From Letharia columbiana (lineage: Eukaryota > Ascomycota > Lecanoromycetes > Lecanorales > Parmeliaceae), in assembly GCF_014066305.1 (NCBI RefSeq), contig NW_023501084.1:186001-250000 (forward strand): 64,000 bases of DNA, written 5' to 3'. Below the pieces are notes generated by a model. It made no database searches and was not told where the DNA came from. It saw only the letters and a list, made by a program, of their open reading frames with translations. The translations under genes and the position numbers were made by a program. Shown here piece after piece: positions 55,091 through 64,000 of the stretch. Within the stretch, counting starts at the first letter, position 1; the number at the start of each line of letters is the position of its first letter.

Positions 55091-56542
55091 TCAAGGACTC
55101 TGCGAATGGCCGATTTCGACCAGCGATGAGTCCTCCCCGGGACATGCGATGATTGTGTGGCTGTTCTCGTCCAAGAGGATGGTCCGGGGGATCGATTGCA
55201 TGAAGCTGCGCGCCACCGCCAGGTTAATGTCGTCTTCGAGATAGGGATCTACAGCCGCTTCGCTCGTCACCTCGTCACAAACTCCCAAGACACTAACGCG
55301 ACGTAGCCTCAAATATTTACCGATTTCCTTTGCGGCATCGGCCCATCCTTCCGCACCGAACAGATAGACGTTGCGTAATTGGAGCTCGCGGAGGGTGCCT
55401 TTGTGGGCTCGAGTGATGGCCTTAAGGTGCGATTCATCAAGGCCGAGATCCCCCCAAATCAGGATCTCGAGATGCGGCCAGACCTTGCCGTTGAACAAGC
55501 TGCTGTCGATACGCCCGCTCGTCGCGAGACAACGCAGCTCCGTGGCTTCTGACAGAAACCCGTTTAAGCAGTCGTACTGTTCTTGCCCTTCATCCTCGGA
55601 ATCACTTCTGGACACGTACAAATCCATCTTTAAGCATGTGAGACGCTGGGCCATTGTACAGGCGTCTTCATAATCATCCTGATCCATCTCAAACATGGAC
55701 ATGGGTGCATTCGAAAGCTCTGACCCTATATATAGTCCTGTCACCTCTTGACAATGCTTAGAAACCGCTCGCATGAGACTCTGGATACCACGAACATCCC
55801 ACTTTCTTATCTCACCATCTTCGATGGTCTTGGCTCGGGCCCATGATGATGGTGCGATAGGGACAGCAATTTCAAGTTCGGAGCGCTGGTGGTACCGTGA
55901 GTGATCGTCTGCCCGGAGAGGCACCCAGTCGCAGCACTCAGCAAATTTGTCCAGAGCGATGACTGTAGTAATGTTTGGCAAATTCTTGAGACCTGTGCAG
56001 AGAGCCTCATAGTCCTTTTTATCCTCAAGAATGCTCTGTTGCTGATCGACAAGGCGCGTGTAACGTACCAAAGTGTCAGCGAGGGTTTCATGATACAGAT
56101 CAGGACCTTTTATCAAACACCCAGGCGTTACTGCCTGGCGCCGGGTTGTTGTGTCATCGCCGACATTGCTAGTTGATCCGTCTCCATCCCCTGCTTGTTC
56201 TGCATCGGCAATGTCCTCATTGTCCTCGCCATGTTGGTAGCATATGTGGGCATCAAAAGCTTTCCTGTAGGGCTTATAAGCCGTAAGCTCTGGTAAAAAC
56301 AACCTCCCGTCGTAGACCAGCTCTGTCACAGTCCTGGCAAACGTAGGATTCGCGGAGATGCTGAGGAAAGTCTCGATGGCAGATCTGCGTGGTGCGAAGT
56401 AGACACGTTGGAAGAGCCCTTGAGCTCCGATGTAGCCGCATCGAATGCATGTGAGGCGAGCGGATTTGAGATCGGTTTTTGGCAGGTAGCCGAGTACTGC
56501 TACGAGCAACTCCTCCGGGAGGTCTTGAAGCCGAGGAGCCAT
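55091..56542 (-). CDS. F-box protein (copy A)
   Basis: Probable substrate adaptor of an SCF ubiquitin ligase. Start chosen at 56542 (AAACACATGG context), directly before the F-box; the frame is open upstream but not protein-like. 483 residues, one exon. The F-box is LQDLPEELLVAVLGYLPKTDLKSARLTC at residues about 5-33, followed by FQRVYFAPRRSAIETFLSI, a block shared with the paralog at 59.7-61.2 kb. The middle holds an acidic stretch (EDNEDIADAEQAGDGDG). The C-half has spaced leucine-rich segments (LEILIWGDLGLDESHLKAI, GTLRELQLRNVYLFGAEGW) that suggest weak LRR-like repeats. Target unknown. Such F-box families expand freely in filamentous ascomycetes. Confidence 0.85.
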   Translation of the reverse strand: MAPRLQDLPEELLVAVLGYLPKTDLKSARLTCIRCGYIGAQGLFQRVYFAPRRSAIETFLSISANPTFARTVTELVYDGRLFLPELTAYKPYRKAFDAHICYQHGEDNEDIADAEQAGDGDGSTSNVGDDTTTRRQAVTPGCLIKGPDLYHETLADTLVRYTRLVDQQQSILEDKKDYEALCTGLKNLPNITTVIALDKFAECCDWVPLRADDHSRYHQRSELEIAVPIAPSSWARAKTIEDGEIRKWDVRGIQSLMRAVSKHCQEVTGLYIGSELSNAPMSMFEMDQDDYEDACTMAQRLTCLKMDLYVSRSDSEDEGQEQYDCLNGFLSEATELRCLATSGRIDSSLFNGKVWPHLEILIWGDLGLDESHLKAITRAHKGTLRELQLRNVYLFGAEGWADAAKEIGKYLRLRRVSVLGVCDEVTSEAAVDPYLEDDINLAVARSFMQSIPRTILLDENSHTIIACPGEDSSLVEIGHSQSP

Positions 56543-59500
56543 GTGTTTTCTGACTGTGCAAGAGTCAGGAAGCTCATGAGTAGTTGGAGGTATACTGTAC
56601 CAGAGACAGAATGTTGCGTGCCTGCGAAGGTTCTGTTTACTAAGGGGGGTTGAGGAAGTTAAACATGCCAAATCGGGGGAACGTTTTACCGTCTTGGCGC
56701 TTTTGGCAACTCTCGCTCGCCTCGCCTGAGAACAAAGCAGAGAGGAATGATTGCTTGATCCATTTCAATCCACCCTACAACAATATATATCCAACCTTCG
56801 ACGAACGGTTCTACCCCTTCAACTTCGACTTCTGTAGCTATTCGCCTGGAACAGAGAGCCCGCCAATCATGGTGGCAAGCAAAGAGTACACTATCCACGG
56901 GGGCCAGGCTCCTCCTTGGCTTAGCAATAGCTACGCCGGAAATCCTCGCAAGAGCGTTCCTCCTTCATGCACCGTTGCTCTCATTCTGAATTGTGCTTGA
57001 ATACTATTGTATGGTCTCTCCGATGAAAAGAAGTCCCCCAAATCGACGCCGCGTGCAGCTGTTCAGATGCCACTCTACATCCTGTTTACGCTTCATTGGG
57101 TTTTCGTTTGCGTTTTAGCTACTGGAGTTGCTCCGATTTTTAACCAGCTTTGAAGAAATCGTCTTAGTGTGGTAGAAATTGAAGACGAGAAACCCTTTAA
57201 AAGTCTTCTCGTGTTGGCAGTCTCTGTAAAATTATTCCCCATTTGCCTTTATCATGCAGCCGCCGCGCTGCTGCCGTGCTTACCTTGGCGAATTGAGCAT
57301 GTCAATGAGATAAGGGACATACGTATAATGGTGGTCAGAGTCACGAGGAACGCGTGACCAATTTCTGCAAGAGCATATTGGCCCCTATATCAGGGATTGC
57401 GTTGTCAAGCATAGATTGAAAAGAGGGACCTGTATCTCACGTTTTTCTGCAACCGGCGTCCAACCACCCCACTCTCTGAACTTCCCTACGGTTGAAGTAA
57501 GTCGGCGAGGACCATGCTTATCAATTCGGATCTATGCATTTCAGAACTTTGGACGAGAGGGCCACATTGTCCGTAGTAGCAAGGTACTTGTTCAGAGCCA
57601 TGTCCACAGCGATGAAGAATCGCGCTGGTGTTCATTGTCAGACTTTGAAAACTCAAAACAGATTATCGACATTGGTGTCCGTATACCTCATCAGTGTGTC
57701 ATAACATGCTTTCTCTACCTCTTCCTGAGTGATACTGGGGAAAGACATGTCGATCTCAGCATCATCTTTCAATTTTAGATATCTCCGCAGTTCACAGACT
57801 CAGCTATGTATTGTGTGAGGTAGAAGGTATGCTTTATGCACTTGCTAGCCAGTATGACCGAAAGTATCGTATCGCAAAGCAATACGGGTTTGACAACGGA
57901 TATCCTGAGGCGGCTTTTCAAATTCCCGTTCGATGTCTGTGAAACAGATTCATGAAAGATAGCCCGATCGATTCCCATCTCAGCTGGAGCTAGGCCGACC
58001 GAAAATATACTCAATTCGGTTGTCCCATTGCTGTCGGACGAAGTTGATCCAATTATTTCGATGTCGTCGCACTCACTTTTACCAAGCAAGATTAAAGAAA
58101 CTTTGCACCAACCAAGGTATCATGCTCTATTGTTCAGAAGCGTGCCTGACTTTTGGGGGTTTGGAGAAGCGAGAGTTTACGTTCGTCAGTCTGCGCACAA
58201 ACCCCCTTGGCGATGATAGAATATGAAGAGTCTTTCACGACGAAATGCCACTGGCTCCCAGCTCCGCTTTCTAGTCTTTCCATTGGTTTCAGAGCGGTCG
58301 AAATTCCTTTCGGGATCGATCAATTCGCCTCTAATATTTGCAGGAGCAAAGAATGGACCCCGCAAGCGTAGCCTTTGACCATAATGGGACGGCGATGACA
58401 CCGTTCTCGAAGAGCGTATGCCAACACATGCTGGAGTGCCTCAGGTCGTCAAGCTGGAGAAATTGGAAACTCTTCCTCGATCCAGCGGAGAAGTGCGTGA
58501 AGCTAAGTCTCGCTTTCGATCCCATCGTTCCTTTACCATGATAAATACGGACGGCAGCCGCCAGCCAAGTGGATAATTCCCACAATCTCTACCTATTTGA
58601 TCCTCCAAGTATTTTTTCCCCCAGCTTTCCGTTCTCTGGGAAGTCTTATCAGCGTCGTGTACGCGTATCTCGAGCTCTGTGACATTTCTCGGCGGTCTTT
58701 CACAGCGCTTGTTCAATGCCTGATTAGCTTCGCGTTCGATCGGAGGATCTGATGTACCTTGGAAGCTCCATTATCGCCGTTCTCACTGGCCACACAACTG
58801 TCGCCGTTCCACTTGTCGTGGGATCGCATCTTAGACATTGATTGGTTGAAAAGGGTAGCCCTTTGCACTGGCAACCAGGTCCGCTGCGGTAATTAGTGGT
58901 CTCGGGACTGGCTCGACAATTGCTCGAAGAGAAGAAAAGTTTCTTTCCACAGCTGGAAAATGAAATTTTTGGTGACTGTTTGGCGGGGTCCAGGTCACTG
59001 CTGCAAGATCAGGACACCTGCTTTGATATATAAGCTGTCCATGACGTCTTGTTTGGACCGTTTCCGTCCCGAACAAAAGTCAGATGCGCGCCATTGGTCA
59101 TACACCGCTGTCTCCAATGAGTCATGGACTTGCAAGAGATGAAAACCCGTACAGTAACGACACCAGAGAGGCGTGTTATCCAGCTGAGTGGTGGTACTGT
59201 GCGTCCGCTTCTGTTCATTGGAGGTGTGTGGAATGATGGCTCAGATGATTAGTCTGAGCCCTAAATTCTTTGTTGATTTGTTGCTCATTGAGGTTTGGAT
59301 GAGGGAAACTCTTGAGATCTTGCTGTTCTTCGTCGATGCTGTTGAACCCGTTCGTTGGTGGGTGTTGGAAGGATTAGGTTGTAGCATCACAATGGTAATA
59401 AGACTCTTGTTTGCAAATCACCCACAGAGAGATAGAGAGTTGGCTAGTCTTTCCAGCATGAATCGGGTTTGTCCTTGATATTTAGCTTATGCTACCTAGC

Positions 59501-59650
59501 TTATTCTCTCATTTGTACGTAGCTAAAGCAATCATTTTCATCGTGCAGCATCAGCGTCTCGAGATGTCACAGCAGCTATGATACAGCAGAATGCAAGCTA
59601 GATGTAGTAGCGAGTTCACGATTCGTCCATTGGGTATGATTGGACACAAA
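56543..59650. other. 3.1 kb between the two F-box genes, no supported gene
   Basis: Contains the promoter of copy A. ORFs of 60-120 codons occur on both strands (for example 57416-57778 plus and 57775-58089 minus) but match nothing I recognise. I looked for a decayed third F-box copy and did not find the FQRVYFAPR block. Confidence 0.45.
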
Positions 59651-61186
59651 TCATGACGAGTCAGCCTTCAGCCTTCCCGTAATCTTGCCACAGTCCTCTT
59701 CGATCTCGAGCAGGTCCGGAAGCGCCCACTGCATCATATCGCGAACAAATGTAAGACCTTGATCCATCAAGGGCCACGAAGAGTTCCTTGTCCTAGTAAG
59801 GTCATCGTGTAATCTGTCCACCCGGACGTAATGTAGCATAAGGATCTGACCCATCTCCTTCCCCAGATGCTCCCATCGATCTGCACCGAGCAAAGACATG
59901 CTCGCCAGTCTGAGGTCGCGGAGGCTTCCCCTGTGGACTCGAGAAATCGACATCAAATCCCGTGCTTTCACCCAAGCATACGTCAAGATCAGCTTGGTGA
60001 GATGCGGCCACACCTTCCCCAGGAACATGCCGAAATCGGTACGCTCACTTGAGACAAAATCCTCATTCCCGTCATCTGATTCTCCTAATTCTTCGTCAAG
60101 AAACCATCTACTCGAAGACAGAATGCGCAATGCCTTAGCTTCCTGCAGAAGAAGTTCTAGGCAATGATACTGTTTCGCGTATTCGGGCCCATCAGCGCTT
60201 TTGGTGACGTACGGGTAGAGTTGCAGGGTTGTAAGGCGACGCGCCATAATGCGAACCTTGTCGGTGTCGGTATCGGACAATTGAAAGATAGTCATTGGAG
60301 CTTTGTAGTCCATTGAGGCTATACATAGCTTTTTGAGGCTCGGACAGTGTGTTGATATAGCTCGGAAAAGGGTGTGGACACCACGAACGTCCCATTTGAT
60401 GTGCTTCTCTTGGTCTTGCTCTCCTCCATCCTGGGATTCGGGCCGGGGGCACCATTTTGAAGGTGGCACGGTGAGGCCGAACTCAAGTTGAGATCGGAAA
60501 CTATACCATTCGTGAGGGTCGATAAACCGGTCATGTTTATCTCCTGAGCGGATATTATAGTCTGAGTAATGATCGAACTCGACGAGAGTGTCAACCGTAC
60601 TGATGTTCCGAAAGGACCGTAGCCCTTTACACAGAGCTTTGAAATCTTTGCCTTTCTTGAAAATGCTCTCTTGCTGGTCAAGCAGACGTGCATATCGGAT
60701 GAGACTGTTTGCGACATTTGTCTCAAAATCCTTACTGTCACCGGAAATATCCCTTTTCATGTTGTCACCAGCCCCTAGCTTCCACATGCTCCATATCGAA
60801 CGTTGGTACACTTTATCGGCAAAGTACATGCCAGCACGAGACGATGCGTTTCTCGTATGGTCTTCGTATAGGTCAAATTCCTCTACCATACGAGCACGAA
60901 AAGCTGTCCAGTAGGAGTCGAAATTTCCGAGTTCGGGCAGGAAGAGCCTCCCATCATAGATCAATTCCTTCACATTTCCAGCAAAAGCAGGGATTGCGGC
61001 TATATCCGAGAAGATCTTCATGGGTGCCTTGCGAGGTGCAAAGTAGACTCGTTGAAACATCCATTTGGCTCCAGAAGTGCTCCATAAAGCGCAAGTTAGG
61101 CGAGCCATTTTCAGGTCTTTCTTATCAAGCTTGCCAAGAATTTCTACCAGAAGCTCGTCTGGAAGGTTTCGAATTGTAGTAGCCAT
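59651..61186 (-). CDS. F-box protein (copy B)
   Basis: Paralog of copy A in the same orientation, 511 residues, one exon. Start at 61186 (MATTIRNLPDELL); the GTG further up is not a plausible start. F-box IRNLPDELLVEILGKLDKKDLKMARLTC, then FQRVYFAPRKAPMKIFSDI and VKELIYDGRLFLPELGNF, both nearly shared with copy A. The two also share the region LIRYARLLDQQESIF, WDVRGVHTLFRAISTHC and the block FLGKVWPHLTKLIL followed by GSLRDLRLASMSLLGADRW. The divergence is large enough to suggest an old duplication. Likely an SCF adaptor; target unknown. Confidence 0.85.
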   Translation of the reverse strand: MATTIRNLPDELLVEILGKLDKKDLKMARLTCALWSTSGAKWMFQRVYFAPRKAPMKIFSDIAAIPAFAGNVKELIYDGRLFLPELGNFDSYWTAFRARMVEEFDLYEDHTRNASSRAGMYFADKVYQRSIWSMWKLGAGDNMKRDISGDSKDFETNVANSLIRYARLLDQQESIFKKGKDFKALCKGLRSFRNISTVDTLVEFDHYSDYNIRSGDKHDRFIDPHEWYSFRSQLEFGLTVPPSKWCPRPESQDGGEQDQEKHIKWDVRGVHTLFRAISTHCPSLKKLCIASMDYKAPMTIFQLSDTDTDKVRIMARRLTTLQLYPYVTKSADGPEYAKQYHCLELLLQEAKALRILSSSRWFLDEELGESDDGNEDFVSSERTDFGMFLGKVWPHLTKLILTYAWVKARDLMSISRVHRGSLRDLRLASMSLLGADRWEHLGKEMGQILMLHYVRVDRLHDDLTRTRNSSWPLMDQGLTFVRDMMQWALPDLLEIEEDCGKITGRLKADSS

Positions 61187-61598
61187 ACCCACTTATGGTC
61201 ACGGTGCACGTGCTGATAGTACTGGTCAGCTTCAGATGACTATAATCGAGTATTGGTCTTACCTGAAGGCAAATGTGAGAGAGATCTGGTGGATTTGCTG
61301 CCCCACTTGCACCACTCCACTGCAACGCTCTCCAAATTTCCACGTACCCTCCTCTTCACACCCCCGCTTCACCTTCCTCGATAGTGGTTGTCTCAATGCA
61401 TTATTATCAATTCCCGCAGAGGTGTGGAGCGGGAAGGAGTCTCGAGGGACCGAGGTAATAGAGGTCCCAAGACGCTAGGATCACTAGCGCGAACGCGGAA
61501 AGCACTTTACGCGGAAATCTCTGCTGTTTCTCTTTTGGTGACCACCATGCGCTGACAATCAGTGCATCCAATACTTTGCCCGAAGCAGAGAGGGGGCC
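61187..61598. other. Divergent promoter region of F-box copy B and MSH3
   Basis: 412 bp between start codons pointing away from each other. No specific element recognised. Confidence 0.5.
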
Positions 61599-64000
61599 AT
61601 GGTGGGCTCACAGAGTTCTTCGCAGGCCTCAGCCAAAAAGCAGCAGTCAATTTCCAACTTCTTCACTAAGAACGCTGCGGTCAAACCACCGCCCGCTTTG
61701 ACTCCTAGCACCTCCAGAGCTTCCAACGGCACTTTGCTCGGCGACAAGGACGAGAGCCTTTTTGTCGACTCGTACGTTGATGTTGATATACATTCAAAGG
61801 GGGAAAGGAGCTCTCCGGCGCCTAAGCACGTCTACGACGAGGGCGGAGAATATAACGGCGGCGACTCCATAGGATTACCGGCTCGCAAAAGAGTACGCTT
61901 TTCAAAACCACACGAGGACAGCCAAGGTACGACTTCTGACAAGCACCTCATCTCCACAACCGCCAACGAAATCAGAAAGCCCAAACAAACACTGCACACA
62001 TCCAAGTATGCCTTTTCCAGCTCCCCCTTTCGAGATGAGGAGAACTTGGAGGACGATGACGAGACCAAGCGGCGCAAGGAGACGCTACACGAGAAGTTTG
62101 TCAAGAAGCTGGGTCGACCCGACAGTATCGCCGACATCAAGAGGCGCAATTGGGTGATCAGCGAAGAGACTGCGGAAGATCAGAATGATGCCGAGGATGA
62201 CGAAGAGGCTGAGGAGGACGGAACGTCCAAACTTGTCTCCAGGGGGGAGGAAAGGGGTCACTGCAAAGAAAGGCGCAAGCAAGCTCACGCCAATGGAGAA
62301 GCAATTCCTGGACATAAAAAGGAAGCACCTGGACACCCTCATGATTATGGAAGTTGGCTATAAGTTCAAGTTCTGGGGAGAAGACGCACGAGTTGCTGCC
62401 AAGGAATTAAGTATCGTGTGCATACCAGGAAAATTTAGATTTGACGAGCACCCTTCCGAGGCCCATCTGGACCGTTTTGCATCGGCTAGCATACCGACCC
62501 ATCGATTACATGTACATGTAAAGCGGTTAGTGGGTGCAGGGCATAAAGTAGGCATTATCCGGCAGTTGGAGACAGCAGCCCTGAAAGCGGCTGGAGACAA
62601 TCGAAATGCTCCCTTCGTTCGGAAACTTACCAATCTTTACACCAAGGGCACATATATCGACGATGTTGAAGGGCTGGAAGCATCAGTAGGGGCACCCTCC
62701 AGCGGTACGCCTGCTACAGGCTATCTCGTGTGCATCACAGAAAGCAATGCCAAAGGTTGGGGGACGGACGAGAAGGTCCACATCGGTCTGGTCGCTGTGC
62801 AGCCTGCGACTGGCGATGTGATACACGATGACTTCGAAGATGGCTTCATGAGAAGCGAAATAGAGACTCGGTTACTTCACATTTCGCCTTGTGAGATCTT
62901 GATTGTCGGCGATCTTTCAAAAGCAACCGACAAATTGGTACAGCATCTGTCGGGAAGTAAGACCAACGTCTTCGGGGAAAGAGTGCGATTGGAGAGACTC
63001 GACAAGCCGAAGACCATGGCAGCGCAAGCTTACAGTCACGTTTCAAACTTTTACGCCGAGAAAATGAAAGCCTCAACTGCGGAAGATGATGAGAAAGCAA
63101 GCAAGATCTTGGACAACGTGCTAAAGCTCGCTGAGGGTGTAACAATCTGTCTCTCTGCGATGATCACGCATCTGACGGACTATGGCCTCGAACATGTTTT
63201 CGATCTCACGAAGTATTTCCAGTCATTCAGTGCTCGATCGCACATGCTGCTCAACGGAACCAGCCTAACTAGCCTTGAGATTTACCAGAACCAGACAGAC
63301 CATACTGAGAAGGGGAGCCTGTTCTGGACCCTGGACAGGACTAAGACACGCTTCGGCCAGAGGCTGTTACGCAAATGGGTAGGCCGACCGCTGCTTCGGA
63401 AGGCTGAGCTGGAAGAACGCATCGCCGCTGTCGAAGAGCTCAATGATGACCAGCCGACAGTGCGAGCGGACAAGGTCAAACACCTTCTTTCTCAGATCAG
63501 AAGTGATCTGGAGAAGAGTTTGATACGCATCTACTATGGCAAAGTCAGTACATTCTTTTCCAGCGTCCTTGCCATTTACTGATTTTGTGCAGTGTACTCG
63601 CCCGGAGCTATTGACTGTCTTGCAGACTATGCAACGCATCGCCACTGAGTTCGTCTCAGTAAAAAGGCCTTCGGATGCTGGCTTCCAGTCATCAATCATC
63701 AACAATGCTATTGCCGCTCTTCCAACCATCGCGGAGGATGTAGTTTCATATTTGGACCAAATCAACCCAGAAGCCGCTAAGGCAGACGACAAGTATGCTT
63801 TCTTCCGAGAAGAGGTGGAAAGTGAAGACATCATGGAGCACAAGATGGGTATAGCAAGTGTTGAGCAGGAGCTTGACGCTCATCGACCCGTCGCCGCTGC
63901 AAAGGTTAAGAAGGTGAAGGTAGAATATGTCACGGTTGCTGGCATAGAGTATCTGATCGAGGTGGATAATGCACTACTGAAAAACGTCCCAGCTTCATGG
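61599..64000 (+). CDS. MSH3: DNA mismatch repair protein Msh3, partial, with a frameshift
   Basis: MutS homolog that pairs with Msh2 (MutS beta) to repair insertion/deletion loops. Exon 1 61599-63543, intron 63544-63592 (49 nt, GTCAGT...TGCAG), exon 2 63593 running off the window. The N-terminus has a PCNA-binding box (QQSISNFF, residues about 14-21) and a long acidic linker. The mismatch-binding domain begins at [16 protein letters not shown] and includes [38 protein letters not shown] and [17 protein letters not shown], diagnostic for Msh3 rather than Msh6. Connector and lever parts follow ([10 protein letters not shown]..., [21 protein letters not shown]). The ATPase domain is beyond the edge. 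The frame breaks at the G6 run 62242-62247: one G fewer joins SKLVSRG to [19 protein letters not shown]. As written, the protein stops at 62363 after about 254 residues. Confidence 0.93.

Noticed and set aside
12419..64000. CRISPR arrays, operons, insertion sequences
   Set aside because: Repeats here are contiguous minisatellites without spacers, and the gene structure is eukaryotic.

Overview
This window is nuclear DNA from a filamentous ascomycete (Pezizomycotina). The protein families point that way: a fungal-type STAND/NACHT protein, a WSC-domain wall protein, F-box paralogs, an Sfp-type phosphopantetheinyl transferase and RRS1, BET2, RSM23 and MSH3 orthologs. So does the gene structure: most introns are 46-94 nt, typically 52-55 nt, with GT-AG ends and CTRAY branch sites. 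I cannot name the species.

Layout. 1.7-3.0 kb: a divergent Ca2+/H+ antiporter (minus). 4.4-7.3 kb: a STAND NTPase with one frameshift. 7.3-10.2 kb: no gene seen. 10.2-11.7 kb: LYAR-type zinc-finger protein. 12.4-18.4 kb: a secreted WSC protein with a 4.3-kb array of 15-bp units. 19.1-23.3 kb: Dnt1/Net1-like nucleolar protein. 23.9-25.7 kb: MFS sugar porter, then about 4.6 kb without a gene. 30.3-32.7 kb: a divergent pair, a GGCT-fold protein and an Sfp-type PPTase. 33.4-39.5 kb: a 1,903-residue protein whose architecture resembles meiotic axis cores (SYCP2/Red1 class). 39.9-40.6 kb: RRS1. 41.8-42.0 kb: an interrupted tRNA-Ile gene. 42.1-43.7 kb: a decayed GIY-YIG/zinc-ribbon gene. 44.0-45.5 kb: RSM23 (mS29). 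46.5-48.7 kb: RhoGAP. 50.2-51.5 kb: BET2. 52.1-54.1 kb: an unrecognised C2H2 protein. 55.1-61.2 kb: two F-box paralogs. 61.6 kb to the end: MSH3, cut by the window edge.

The main discovery candidate is the tRNA-Ile(AAU) gene on the minus strand at 41790-41982. Its acceptor, D, anticodon and T arms are complete, but the body is broken by three insertions. One is a 10-nt insert at the canonical 37/38 site. The other two, 55 nt in the D loop and 54 nt in the variable loop, have GT-AG ends, branch-site-like motifs and the same length as the spliceosomal introns of neighbouring genes. Removing all three leaves a textbook 74-nt tRNA. A T11 Pol III terminator follows, and a TATA-like element lies about 30 bp upstream.

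A second theme is single-base frame breaks, several at homopolymer runs: the STAND gene, the Dnt1-like gene, the axis-like gene (twice), RRS1 (plus an in-frame stop) and MSH3. Uncorrected consensus errors are the simplest explanation. Because MSH3 itself is affected, a real mutator background is a less likely alternative that can be tested. Genes do not form an obvious functional cluster; this is ordinary mixed housekeeping and accessory chromosome.
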